This document shows, piece by piece, positions 1-12,639 of a stretch of 64,000 nt of DNA. Positions within the stretch are counted from its first letter, which is position 1. Each line of letters starts with the position of its first letter. Made by a program: the position numbers and the translations under genes. A model generated the notes under the pieces. That model was not told the DNA's origin, did not search any database, and saw only the letters and a program-made list of their open reading frames with translations. The stretch is from contig CM043968.1 in the NCBI GenBank assembly GCA_014529385.2, positions 125,387,518-125,451,517 of the forward strand, written 5' to 3'. The stretch comes from Adiantum capillus-veneris (Eukaryota; Streptophyta; Polypodiopsida; Polypodiales; Pteridaceae).

Positions 1-2877
1 TCCTTTTATTACCTCTAACTTGGATGGATCCATTTGGATTCCATCTTGAGAGATAATGTGACCTAAATATTGAATCTCTTGCAAGAAAAATTCACTTTTC
101 TTTCGATTAACATAAAGTTTATTCTCTCTTAAAACTTGAAATATTACCTGGAGGTGTTGCTTATGTTCCTCTAATGAATTAGAGTAGATGATAATATCAT
201 CAAAGAACACTCCAGTGAAGGTTCGATGAGGTCTGAACAACTTCTCCATCAAGCGGTTAAATGTGGCTGGTGCATTAGTCAAGCCAAAAGGCATGACAAT
301 GTATTCGTAAAGACCAAATGTAGTACGAAATGCGGTCTTTACAATGTCTTGATCAACTATCCTTATTTGATGATAGCCACTTTTTAGGTCAATCCTACTG
401 AAGTAGGTCGATCCTTGTAGCTTATCAAATAGGTCTTCTACCCGTGGAACGGGAAACCTATTCTTGATAGTGATCCTATTTAGTGCTCTATAGTCGACAC
501 ACATACGATATGTGCCGTCTTTCTTTTGCACTAATAGCACAGGTGAGCAAAATGGAGATGAGCTAGGCCTAACCATGCCCTTCTCAATTAACTCATGCAC
601 TTGCCGCATAATCTCCTCTTGTTGAGCTTGAGAAACTCTATAAGGAGGTTTGTTAGGCGGTGAACTTCCTGGAAGAAGTTCAATTGCATGGTCGTCATTA
701 CCTCGTTTAGGAGGTAGCTCAGAAGGGATGTCGTCAATAAAGACATCTTGAAACCCCTTGAGAAAATTGGATAACTCTAATTCCTTTTGGTTGCTTTTAT
801 TTTCTTTTGCTAAAGCATTAGGTTCATTTTGAGAATCTTTAACAAAAATCATGTACACAGAAATAGAGCTCTTTATTGACTTGTTGAAAGCTAGTGTATG
901 TACAATGGGGATGGTGTTACCCATCTCCCTAGCATCTATATATATGTCCTTTTCCCTGAACTTAAAGGAGATTCTCCTTTCAGGAAATTTAACATGGGCA
1001 GCCAGACGGTCAAACCATGGTGCCCCTAGGATTACATCCTCATGCTTGAGAGGAGAGATAAAGAAATCCTCTTTGTCCACATAGCCTTGGACATGAAGCC
1101 TCAATTTCCCGATTAAGGGAGTGACTGAAGCTTCTTGCCCCTTGAAGGCACTGTCTGCGGGTAGGATATCTCCCATCTCGTAGGATTGTATGCCTAGCTT
1201 GGTGGCTAACTCCATAGATATGAAATTGTGAGTAGAACCAGGGTCAAAGAGAATAAAAGCATCATGTTCTCTTACCTTTCCCCAAGCATGGCATAGAGGA
1301 GATCCTTTGTGGTGAGTTTGGTGAATCTCCTCCTCTTGGATTTCAACCAAAGAAGCTCTAGGAGGATCTTGGCGGTTGTTCTTTTGGGGACAAGCGCGGT
1401 ACGCATGCCCTTGTTCGCCGCACTTGAAACACCGGTTATCTTTACGATAACGCTCAAGCTCTTCAGGAGAGAGTTTATTCTTTCCTTTGTAAACTCCCTT
1501 CTCTTTAGCTTTGTTGGAATTGCCCTTAGGAGACTTTTGGACATTGTCCTTCCCCTTAGGCTCATTGGAACCTTTGTTTTCCGGGGGCTTATTATTTCTT
1601 CTACCCCCCGTTTGGAAATTGATTCGCGAGGCCACCATAGTATGGTGTATTACCGCCGATATGGTACGTGGCCTTTGGGAGTTGACATACTCCGCCATTT
1701 CTTCGGTTAAGCCCGCACAAAATTGTTGCTTTTGCTCTCCAAAATCCAACTTTTTGAAGACAGTGGCTTTGAGTTGTAGGTCCCAAAACTTGTCTACATA
1801 TTTGTGGATGGATTCATTGGGAGAGAGCTTTAAGCTTCGCCATTCGGTGAGTACTTTGTCTTTGGCATCGGTGGCCAAAAACTGCTTCATAATGGAAGCT
1901 CTTAAAGCCTTCCATGTTCGTGGAGCTTCACCGTTGGCTCGTAGGCTAGACCACCATTGTCTGGCGGACTTTTGAAAGTGCATAGCTACATGGCGTAGCT
2001 TAGAGGACTCCGTGAAGCCCTCATCTCCAAACGCCGCATCGAATTGCTGGATAAAGGCCAAAACTTTGTCTGTAGCACCGAAGGTGCCATCATAGGTAAG
2101 GAAAGAGATGCTCTTCCCTCCCTCTTTGAATTTCTTCAGCTTGGACGACCTCTTCCATGCGGCATAGGATTTCCTATGGCCTCTTCTTTTTGATGGTTCA
2201 AAAGTTGCACCATCACTTTCTTCAGAAGATGAAGAATTTGAAGAAGGTGGAGAAGAGGGTGACCTCTTTCTCGCCTTTTTCTTGTCTTGATCTTTGTCGT
2301 CTTCACCATAGCTTTCATAAGAGGAAGAGGATAAAGAAGATGGAGAAGAGGGTGTCCTCTTTCTCGCCTTTTTCTTCTCTTGCTTTTTATCATCCCTCTT
2401 TGAATTATGGCGTGGAGAAGAGTGTGATGGTCTTCTCCGCTTTGGTGGTGATGGAGAGCGTTTAGCCCGCCGTCTTCGTGGAGCCATCTCCGCCGAGGTG
2501 GCGGGAGACTCGCTTCTTTCTCGTTCCTTCGGTGGAGGCTCTTGAGTTCTCCTTTGGGAAGGAGATGCATCATCAAGAAGTAAGTTCTTGAGCCCTTCAT
2601 ATGGATTCTCTTCTTCTTCCCGAATCGGAGAGAGACCTCTTTTGGTAGTCTCACAAGGAGGCTTCCTAGGTGTTCTCTCGTCATGGTGATGAGCTTGGAG
2701 AATCCCGTGAGCACGGAGCTGCCGTTGCACTTCACTTTGGAGAGATGGATTGCCCATGGCTTGTTGAAGCCTAGAAACAAGATAATTAACAAGCATTGAA
2801 GCATCATTAGTAGCTTGCTCATGAGCAAAATCAAAGTTATCAACATTAATTTCACTCTCTTTAATATTGTCAGCCAT
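1..2877 (-). CDS. Intact gag-pro-pol polyprotein (partial at left edge), gypsy family A
   Basis: From the ATG at 2877 the frame is open for 959 codons to base 1. I read all its codons and found no TAA, TAG or TGA. Domains in order: an Arg/Ser-rich region at about residues 110-235, containing a 31-codon tandem duplication (2248-2340 and 2341-2433); the capsid-like gag domain at about 250-400; a CCHC zinc knuckle C-x2-C-x4-H-x4-C at 483-496 (nt 1392-1431); an aspartic protease with active site FDPGST around D545 (nt 1243-1245); and reverse transcriptase with the FFDDIIIYS catalytic motif at residues 893-894 (nt 196-201). Gag and pol share one frame, so no frameshift is needed. The start was chosen because a MADN-type N-terminus recurs at the equivalent place in the decayed family A copy at 32221. 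The missing C-terminus would hold RNase H and integrase. Confidence 0.93.
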   Translation of the reverse strand, partial: MADNIKESEINVDNFDFAHEQATNDASMLVNYLVSRLQQAMGNPSLQSEVQRQLRAHGILQAHHHDERTPRKPPCETTKRGLSPIREEEENPYEGLKNLLLDDASPSQRRTQEPPPKERERSESPATSAEMAPRRRRAKRSPSPPKRRRPSHSSPRHNSKRDDKKQEKKKARKRTPSSPSSLSSSSYESYGEDDKDQDKKKARKRSPSSPPSSNSSSSEESDGATFEPSKRRGHRKSYAAWKRSSKLKKFKEGGKSISFLTYDGTFGATDKVLAFIQQFDAAFGDEGFTESSKLRHVAMHFQKSARQWWSSLRANGEAPRTWKALRASIMKQFLATDAKDKVLTEWRSLKLSPNESIHKYVDKFWDLQLKATVFKKLDFGEQKQQFCAGLTEEMAEYVNSQRPRTISAVIHHTMVASRINFQTGGRRNNKPPENKGSNEPKGKDNVQKSPKGNSNKAKEKGVYKGKNKLSPEELERYRKDNRCFKCGEQGHAYRACPQKNNRQDPPRASLVEIQEEEIHQTHHKGSPLCHAWGKVREHDAFILFDPGSTHNFISMELATKLGIQSYEMGDILPADSAFKGQEASVTPLIGKLRLHVQGYVDKEDFFISPLKHEDVILGAPWFDRLAAHVKFPERRISFKFREKDIYIDAREMGNTIPIVHTLAFNKSIKSSISVYMIFVKDSQNEPNALAKENKSNQKELELSNFLKGFQDVFIDDIPSELPPKRGNDDHAIELLPGSSPPNKPPYRVSQAQQEEIMRQVHELIEKGMVRPSSSPFCSPVLLVQKKDGTYRMCVDYRALNRITIKNRFPVPRVEDLFDKLQGSTYFSRIDLKSGYHQIRIVDQDIVKTAFRTTFGLYEYIVMPFGLTNAPATFNRLMEKLFRPHRTFTGVFFDDIIIYSNSLEEHKQHLQVIFQVLRENKLYVNRKKSEFFLQEIQYLGHIISQDGIQMDPSKLEVIKG

Positions 2878-3280
2878 TCTAACAACTTTTAGGTGTAAAC
2901 TTTTTAGGTGTACTTTGGCACTTCAAGCCCTAGTTGCTACTCCTCTTTACCCCTTTAGAAAAAGCACTCAAGCTACTGTACCCGCGGCTCGAATACCATT
3001 AATTGCAAGGAATAGAAGAGAGGGTCTTTCGACACCAAAACAGCACCGGCTCCTGTCAAGCTTCTAATAGCTCAATAGTGGTTAAGCCGTAGGCAAGCCC
3101 CGTAGGACTCCACTATTAAGACCATAGCTCTCGACGGTGATGCCCCGTTAACTGCACAAAGGCAGGCGCACTGCAAGGCTGAAAAATCCCTATTCTACTT
3201 ACTCACAGGCAATTAATAATACCAACCATTTGTAGCTAGCTTGAGGACCTCCCTTCTTGAGCAAGAAAAGAGAAACCTTG

Positions 3281-3294
3281 AGCTCTGATACCAA
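3281..3294 (-). promoter_or_regulatory. Primer-binding site, tRNA-iMet type (element A1)
   Basis: On the minus strand the bases directly after the LTR read TTGGTATCAGAGCT. TGGTATCAGAGC is the standard plant primer-binding site complementary to the 3' end of initiator tRNA-Met. It fixes the inner border of the 5' LTR at 3295. Confidence 0.9.
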
Positions 3295-4885
3295 TGTAAC
3301 ATTTAATGGCCTAAAATCTTATGTGTAGCGGAAATTAGCATGAACATAGTGAGCATTTCATTAGAGTTGATTCCTAATGAGAATTACAAGAGTGCTTGGG
3401 TGGAGAGAGCAACAAAAAGCATAACACCTGGTTAGATAGCATCGACAATACTTTCAAAAGAGAGAGCAATTAAGCTATTGACAACAGTTGAGGACCGGAT
3501 TTGCATGGAGCCGGTCCCCCCTCCAAAAGGCTTTGTATTATGGTTTCTCCCATCAAGAGAGACATTGTACAATACAATTCTTTGTGTTCCTTCAAGACGA
3601 GCTAGTGCAATGAAGATGGAAGCTTCATACACCAAGCAAAACACTTAATCAAACACAACTTGAATTATCCCCGTTCTCAGACCCAAGACCTCACACACCT
3701 TCGAAGATGGTGAGAGCTAGCAGGGTATGAGAGTAGATTGAGAGGAAAAAGAAGTATCTTACGAGAAAGAAGTACATCTCCTCACATAATCACTCATATT
3801 AGCATAGCTTAGCTTAGTAATTAGCTTGGTAGAGAAGATGAGCATGCATTGAAGCTTGGCTCTTGGTTGGATTTGCATCCACATGCCAAGAGAGTGTTGA
3901 TGTAGGCTTCTATCTCACAAGCTTGGAGTAGGTGATGAGCTCTCCATTAAAGCTTGGGAGGAGATAGAGTATTTTCCCTTCACACATGGTCAAGTGTGAG
4001 AGTGTGTGTGTGTCAATCCAAGCAAAAATCAGCCCTCTCTCTCTCTTGGGCGAGCCCTAGCTGCTAAGTTAGTCTGGCTTTTGCCTCATTGGACCTCCCC
4101 AGGTCAAGCCAATAGGGATTAAGCAGCATAAGTGATAGCCTTCTGACATGTGTCCCCCTTTCCCCTTTTGTGAGAGCTTTAGATAATTAAATAATTAAAC
4201 TAAACTCTCATTGGACCCCTTTGCCTCCTGGCCAATAGGAATCAGGCAAGCCATGGGGCTCCTGAATGCTCATTGGACCCCTTGGGAGACTGCCCAATAG
4301 TCTTCTAGGACACTTAATTCTTATTGGTTTCTTTTATTAAATGTTTTTAAATTAATTAAACTAGATTTACTCTAGCCTAATTCTCATTGGTCCACTTCAA
4401 AGGTCTTCCAATAGGAATTGGGCATACCTTGTGGGCATCTGGCCTAGGGAGCTGACATGTGTCTCTCATTCCCTTTGTGTAAAGGGAGCCTGTGTGTGTG
4501 TGTGTGGATTTCTCTCTCATCCCCTAGCTTTGGGGCTCGCCCCCTCCCATGTAGGGATGTAGAAAGACTTTTTGGGCACACACTAAGCATCCAATTTTCC
4601 CTAAGGTTGACCTTTGGACACAACCTTTGAATTTTGGAACCTTAGCATTTTGGAAGTCTTAATGGGCTGAACCTTAGGGTCTTTTTAGCCCGTTGTTTCA
4701 CATGGCTCTTTTGCAGATGGCCCCCCCTTTGGATCCCTATTTTCCCTCCTTTGGATCCCTACTGTGGCCGGTCTGCTAACTTAACCAATATTCTAGCTTT
4801 TTCTCCCTTGGCACTTCCCCACATTAAATGATCAGTTTAATATGAGAAAATCATTTAGGAGAATTAGATATTGATTATTATGACA
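3295..4885 (-). repeat. 5' LTR of element A1 (1591 bp)
   Basis: On the plus strand the LTR begins TGTAAC and ends ATGACA, giving TG...CA ends in either orientation. The inner border abuts the PBS. A second copy at 9686-11235 and a diverged one at 32635-34206 confirm the limits. The LTR contains a short TG microsatellite around 4490-4506 and several A/T-rich segments beside imperfect repeats of CTCATTGGACC. A 70-codon ORF inside it (3432-3644, minus) recurs in the 9.8 kb copy but not in the third, so I do not call it a gene. Confidence 0.93.
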
Positions 4886-5206
4886 CTTGTTACTTCTTGT
4901 GGCATTGAATATGAACACACTTTTGTTGTTGTTGACTTTGGCAAGAAGAACAACTATGACATCATTCTGGGAAGACCATTCATGCGACAATTGAAAATGG
5001 TCCAAGATTGGGGATATAACCATATATACCTGAGACATATGGAAACCATAACAAAGATAAACTTGAGGGACCATAGCTATAGGGATGTGACGAGAACACC
5101 GGTTGAGGAGTTTGATTCCGCCATAGCTGTAGGATCAGAACTTCCAGCTTGGTTAGGTAAGCCTAAAGAACTGTGGATGTGTGGAGCTTCACAATGTGCA
5201 GCTTGA
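4886..5206 (+). pseudogene. Aspartic protease C-terminal fragment (pol of gypsy family B)
   Basis: The frame shows TSCGIEYEHTF, then a KKNNYDIILGRPFMRQ segment typical of the C-terminal lobe of gypsy proteases (ILG-x-P-F/W), and ends at a stop at 5204-5206. The catalytic D-S/T-G half would lie upstream and was separated by insertion of A1 at 4885/4886. The next ORF overlaps in another frame from 5173, so a frameshift near 5190 probably divides what was once one protein. Confidence 0.8.
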
Positions 5207-6345
5207 AACTTGAGGAATGTATCCTAGAGCGGGTTATAGAGGATATGGACTATATCCCAGAACCATTTCCTGAAGAAGAGTTAGAGCCTTTTGGATGGGA
5301 ACACATCTTGGCTACTCTGGACGTGTGCGCCGTGGAGGATGCTCCCACAACAAAGTTTTGTGATGAAAATGGCTATGATGTCGTTCCTTATTTTGCAATG
5401 AGTGTAATCCAGGAAAACAAAGAGAACCAGACATCAACAAGCTCTAGAAATAAGGAGCAAACAAAGAAATGTGGAGAATCAAAAGATGAAGAAGACGACG
5501 AGTTCTATGACTCTGTAGAACACTTTGAGCTTCCAAAAGATCAACAACCCGAGAATCAATGTCATCGCTACACGAATAAAGTGCATCAAAAGTGGATTCC
5601 AAAGTCCTCGGTGAAGACACAGCCACCACAAGCATCCTCATACATGGCTCCTAATAAGGATGCAAAGACTCAACTAGGAGGAATACGACCAGAGCAACGA
5701 GCTAACAATGCTCTAATCAATGGGCTAGAAAAGTCCACCAAGAAACTACCACCCACGAGCAAACAGACAGTAACTTTCCACTACCAGCCAAAAAGTCAAG
5801 GGAAAGTACAAGAAGTCAACCTTGCTGAGGATAGTAATGATAGTGATGAATCTTACGACATCCGCTATCATCAACTCAGGCCATCACTATCAACAACCCC
5901 TTCAACAACAACCATGAAAGGTCAAAAGAACAGGACAACAAGTCAAAGCCAAAAAGCTCGACAAATCTGGATACCAAAAATCCAGATTGGCCAAAAACAG
6001 ATATGGATCAAGAAGACAAATATCTCTAATGACAAATCACAAGATCCAACACCAAAACAAAAACAAGGAAAGCGTGCACAAACGGGTAAGAATATCACAA
6101 AGTCGCAAGCTTTCACAACTCAGGTTTGGGCTCCAAAGAAGTTGATTCAAGCACAAAAAAGTCAGGAATTCATTTGGATTCCAAAACAACCACAATATCA
6201 ACTTTCAAAGCGTGAATCATGTCCCCAACCAAGCGTACATTGGTTGAAGCAAAGACCACTGTCGACTCACACAACAAAAAGGTGGATCCCAAAGAAGTCT
6301 CTTCAAACACAAACGAAGCACGGGCAAGTATGGGTTCCCAAATGA
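5173..6345 (+). CDS. WxPK-repeat ORF, accessory protein of gypsy family B/D
   Basis: This 390-codon ORF is intact from the ATG at 5173, but probably begins upstream in the protease frame through a frameshift. The N-terminal 80 residues are acidic (for example FPEEELEPFGWEHILATLDV). Residues 80-190 are charged and rich in K, E, Q and S. From about residue 135 a short motif, aromatic W followed by I/V/A, P or K, and K, recurs about eight times (KWIPK, QIWIPK, QIWIKK, QVWAPK, FIWIPK, RWIPK, QVWVPK), separated by Q/K/T/S-rich spacers. A related motif series is found after integrase in element D (41587-42303). I recognise no known family; a nucleic-acid or capsid-binding linear motif is possible but is only inference. 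A further WVPK-like match continues just after the stop. Confidence 0.65.
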   Translation: MDVWSFTMCSLKLEECILERVIEDMDYIPEPFPEEELEPFGWEHILATLDVCAVEDAPTTKFCDENGYDVVPYFAMSVIQENKENQTSTSSRNKEQTKKCGESKDEEDDEFYDSVEHFELPKDQQPENQCHRYTNKVHQKWIPKSSVKTQPPQASSYMAPNKDAKTQLGGIRPEQRANNALINGLEKSTKKLPPTSKQTVTFHYQPKSQGKVQEVNLAEDSNDSDESYDIRYHQLRPSLSTTPSTTTMKGQKNRTTSQSQKARQIWIPKIQIGQKQIWIKKTNISNDKSQDPTPKQKQGKRAQTGKNITKSQAFTTQVWAPKKLIQAQKSQEFIWIPKQPQYQLSKRESCPQPSVHWLKQRPLSTHTTKRWIPKKSLQTQTKHGQVWVPK

Positions 6346-6728
6346 GCGTCAGCAACAAAACAGCCAATAATCGCAAAGAAATTGGTCCCAAAGAAGAACA
6401 ACAAAACTGTTGTCAGTGCATCATCGCTTGAATTCTTACAATTCTTCCTGCGATTACAGTACAGTTAGAAGAGAGCAAGTCGCTTCAATCAAGCAACGAT
6501 ATAGGAGCTTCAAAGACCATTACATTGCTTAGAATAGGAAGCCTCGCCAACAAATGCCAATAAGCAAATTGCTTATACCCACATCTTACACAACATAAAT
6601 CTTTTCCATGCATTGACTGTGTATGCATAATAGGGCTACATTACAAGGCCTGCATAGGCACAACTTTTAATTGCCCAAGCACAACACATACCCTTTGCGA
6701 TACCCTGTCATAAAGGATGACTCCAAAT

Positions 6729-6743
6729 AGGAAGGGGGGAGGC
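6729..6743 (+). other. Internal polypurine tract after the WxPK ORF
   Basis: AGGAAGGGGGGAGGC follows the WxPK ORF by about 385 bp. A near-identical tract lies at the equivalent place in element D (41408-41422, minus), far from its 3' LTR. Plus-strand primers of retroelements look like this, so it may be a central PPT or the relic of an older 3' end. Confidence 0.5.
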
Positions 6744-7100
6744 ATTCTGAATGCGGGCGGACCTAACATTATGACTATTAGAGGGGCAGTGTTTTGTGAG
6801 AGGCATTGAATTTTTGCATTTTATTGTGATAATTTTTTGACGAAATTTAGAGGATATGCCCTCATAGTAGTGTTACAGAGGAGTATGGGGACAAAATCCA
6901 TATATGAGCCCCTAGGGACATGTGTATAGTGTACATAGCTTGAATGATTTTTCTTTTGTTGAGTTGTTTTAAGATTTTCTTTGTAAAAAATAAAAAAATC
7001 CATAATCCACATGAAGAAAAGACTGACGAGAGGCCTGAGCACTACAAAGAGAAGAAGGTACAGGGAAACGATGAAACTAAGCCACAAAATGAGTGAGGTG

Positions 7101-9685
<2,585 letters not shown>

Positions 9686-11235
9686 TGTGTGTAGCGAAAA
9701 TTAGCATGAACATAGTGGGCATTTCATTAGATTAGATTCCTAATGAGAATTACAAGCGTGCTTGGGTGGAGAGAGCAACAAAAAGCATAACACCTAGTTA
9801 GATAGCATGAAAAATACTTTCAAAAGAGAGAGAAATTAAGCTATTGACAACAGTTGAGGACCGGATTTGCATGGAGCCGGTCCCCCCTCCAAAAGGCTTT
9901 GTATTATGGTTTCTCCCATCAAGAGAGACATTGTACAATACAATTCTTTGTGTTCCTTCAAGACTAGCTAGTGCAATGAAGATGAAAGCTTCATGCACTA
10001 AGCAAAACACTTAGCAAACACAACATCAATTATCCCCGGTCTCAGACCCAAGACCTCACACACCTTCGAAGATGGTGAGAGCTAGCAAGGTATGAGAGTA
10101 GATTGAGAGGAAGAAGGAGTATCTTACGAGAAAGATGTACATCTCCTCACATAATCACTCATATTAGCATAGCTTAGCTTAGTAATTAGCTTGGTAGAGG
10201 ATATGAGCATGCATTGAAGCTTGGCTCTTGGTTGGATTTGCATCCACATGCCAAGAGTGTGTCGATGTAGGCTTCTATCTCACAAGCTTGGAGTAGGTGA
10301 TGAGCTCTCCATTAAAGCTTGGGAAGAGATAGTATTCTTTACTTCACACGTAGACTGTGTGTGAGTGTGTGTGTGATAATGCCTTGCAAAAATCAGCCCC
10401 CTCTCTCTCTTGGGCGAGCCCTCTTGCTGTTTGCTCTTACTCTACCCTCATTGGACCTCCCCAAGTCAAGCCAATGACAATTAAGCAGCATAAGTGATAG
10501 CCTTCTGACATGTGTCCCCCTTTCCCCCTTTGTGAGAGCTTTAGGTAATTTAATAATTCAACTAAACTCTCATTGGACCCCTTTGCCTCCTGGCCAATAG
10601 GAATCAGGCAAGCCATTGGGCTGCTGAATGCTCATTGGACCACTTGGGAGACTGTCCAATAGTCTTCTAGAGGACTTAATTCTCATTGGTTCTTTTATTA
10701 AGTGTTTTTAATTAATTAAACTAGATTTACTCTAGCCTAATTCTCATTGGTCCACCTCCAAGGCCATCCAATAGGAATTGGGTACACTTTGTGGGCATCT
10801 GGCCTAGGGAGCTGACATGTGTCCCTCATTCCCTTTGTGTAAAGGGAGCTTGTGTGTGTGTGTGTGTGTGTGGCTTTCTCTCTCATCCCCTACATGCAAG
10901 GCTCACCCCCTCCCAAGTAGGGATTGCAAAGACTTTTTTGGTACACACACAAAGCATCCAATTCCCTTAAGGTTGACCTTTGGACACAACCTTTGAATTT
11001 TGGAACCTTAGTATTTTGGAAGTCTTAATGGGCTGAACCTTAGGGTCTTTTTAGCCCATTGTTGTACATGGCTCTTTTGCAGATGGCCCCGCCTTTGGAT
11101 CCCTTTTTTCCCTCCTTTTGGATCCCTACTGTGGCCGGTCTGCTAGCTTTTTCTCCCCTGGCACTTCCCCATATTAAATGATCAGTTTAACATGAGAAAA
11201 TCATTTAGGAGAATTAGATATTGATTATTATGACA
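9686..11235 (-). repeat. Truncated LTR of gypsy family A (solo or remnant)
   Basis: Nearly collinear with the A1 LTR from its base 30 onward, including the AGGACCGGATTTGCATGGAG segment, the CTCATTGGACC repeats, a longer TG microsatellite at about 10851-10872, and the end ATTATGACA. The first 25-30 bases of the LTR (plus-strand view) are missing and no target duplication flanks it, so it is a left-truncated remnant and not a clean solo LTR. It abuts the copia fragment at 11236. Confidence 0.9.
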
Positions 11236-12639
11236 GCTGGGGTACTCTCGAATGTTGAGATACCTTCGGTGATACAGGTAGCTAGAGTTTCCCTCTTATG
11301 GTACCCTCACCATAGGATATGTAGCTAGGCAATTTCTATTGCTTTTGATGTCGAGTTGGGGGTCACACGGCAGTGGTTTGAGAAGTTTATACCCGGTGGT
11401 TGTTTTTTAGCAGTTTATGCGCTTACTTTTGTATTGTCGAGTTTGAGAGTTTGCTCCTCGTACAGAGGATACTCTGTCGTATTTTTCGTGCGAGCTCATT
11501 TTATGCGTTCTTGGCACTTCTAGATGTTCTTACACAGTGATTTTACTACTTTTGGTTTGATTTTTTGCTCCTGTTCTAGGGAAAATTCTATCGACATTAT
11601 CCCACGCAACTCGCCATTAAGTTTTTGGCTACATTCTCTTGAGTCATGGCTGCGAGTTAGTGCTTCCAGAAGAGAAAGAGTATTACATCAAAAAGTTTGA
11701 TGGCACAAAATTTTCCATTTGGCAGTAGCGTATGCAAGATGTTTTGATCAACAAAGGCTTGATAGCACCCTTACGTGAAAGACGAAAGAATGTTTACATT
11801 GATGAACAGTGGGAAGAATGAGCCTGCTATGGTGACCATTCACCTGCACCTTGGTGAATCCATTTACTTTACCATAATGGATAAAACCAATGCCAAAGGC
11901 TTATGGGATGCTCTATGTGCAGCATGGGATGGCAACAATGCCGCAAACAAGGTTTTGTCAATGAAGAAGCTTATGCGCATGAATATGAAAGAGGGGACTA
12001 ATGTTAGCTCTCACTTGAACAAGTTCAACAACATATTTTCATAGATTACTTTTAAAAATCTCAATTTTGGTGATGACATGAAGGCCATTTTCTTGCTATG
12101 TTTGTTGCCATCGTCATGGGATACCTTCAACATAGCCATAAGCAATTTTGCGCCTAGTGGCAAGCTAGTTTTCAATGATGTTGCTAGTGTGTTGCTCACT
12201 GGGGAGATTCAACATCAATCTCTTGACGCGAGTGGACATGGTGATGTGTATGTGGCTCATGGCAATCGTGGCAAGCAAAGGTAGCGTGGTCGTAGCTACG
12301 GTCATTCTTAGGATCGCAAGCAAGGTCGTAGCAAGAGTCGCGGCAAAGACATGAGAAATGTTGAGTGTTACTATTGCCATAAAAAGGGACACTTGAAGAA
12401 ATATTGCCGCACATTGCAGCATGACAAAGGCAAGGAGAAAGCGAAGTCTGACAAACCTAAAAGCAGCATAAAAATTGAATAGATTAATGCAGTTGAGTCT
12501 CCAACCATTGAGACAATTTCTAACGTGTCAAATGACGTGTTGATTTCCACGTGGGATTTGAGTCTTGATGCATTGTTCGTTCTTGATGAGTGTTATGTGC
12601 AGAATTGGATTGTGGACTCATGTGCTAGCTTTCACGTGA
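11236..12639 (+). mobile_element. Ty1/copia fragment 1 (leader and gag), same family as copia2
   Basis: The leader (11236-11645) and gag match the minus-strand copia2 region 24000-24370 and its gag; both share a CTCGAATGTTGAGA segment and the following GGTGATA-AGGTAGCT. The left end is lost at the family A LTR. The right end is cut by insertion of gypsy family C at 12639/12640, inside the protease coding region. Confidence 0.85.
11646..12639 (+). pseudogene. copia gag and start of protease, broken
   Basis: Gag is recognisable from KFDGTKFSIWQ through LINKGL, LWDALCAAWDG and the MKKLMRMNMKEG segment, to a CCHC knuckle CYYCHKKGHLKKYC at about 12367-12408 and a protease start WIVDSCASFHV, in which the usual DSGAS reads DSCAS. 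There are several stops, including a TAG after IWQ (11727), a TAG at about 12042, one in the RG-rich stretch near 12282, and another before the protease. About 15 codons around 11785-11815 are scrambled relative to copia2. Protease, integrase and RT are absent because of the truncation at 12639. Confidence 0.88.

Larger units (their letters stand above)
1..4885 (-). mobile_element. Ty3/gypsy retrotransposon A1, 5' part; continues beyond the left edge
   Basis: Read on the minus strand, the order is 5' LTR (4885 to 3295), tRNA-iMet-type PBS, a leader of about 400 bp, then one open gag-PR-RT frame that leaves the window at base 1. RNase H, integrase and the 3' LTR must lie outside. The element sits in a plus-strand gypsy fragment, so bases 4886-4890 (CTTGT) are the likely target duplication; its partner is off-window. 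The leader (2878-3280) holds no feature I recognise. Family A recurs as a truncated LTR at 9686-11235 and as a decayed element at 28741-34206. The clade is uncertain; the PBS and pol order fit plant Metaviridae. Confidence 0.93.
4886..7100 (+). mobile_element. Fragment of a family B/D gypsy element, host of A1
   Basis: This plus-strand segment holds the C-terminal half of a retroviral-type aspartic protease, then a long ORF with repeated W-I/V-P-K motifs, then a non-coding tail with a polypurine run at 6729-6743. The protease part closely matches the one at 46219-46539 in the giant element D (shared TSCGIEYEHTF and ILGRPFMRQ). The tail at about 6550-6930 matches the region of D at 41220-41600, including an AATGCCAATAAGCA segment, a CATGCATTGACTG segment and the polypurine run. 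RT, RNase H and integrase, which separate these parts in D, are missing. The fragment was cut at its left end by A1. The right end is not sharply defined. Confidence 0.75.

Noticed and set aside
2136-2885. 249-codon minus-strand ORF
   Set aside because: It overlaps the A1 gag in a different frame. The gag frame has clear capsid and zinc knuckle motifs, while this one is a low-complexity shadow of the Arg/Ser-rich region.
3432-3644. 70-codon ORF present in two family A LTR copies (also 9798-10010)
   Set aside because: Conservation is explained by LTR homology. The third LTR copy (32635-34206) does not keep the frame.
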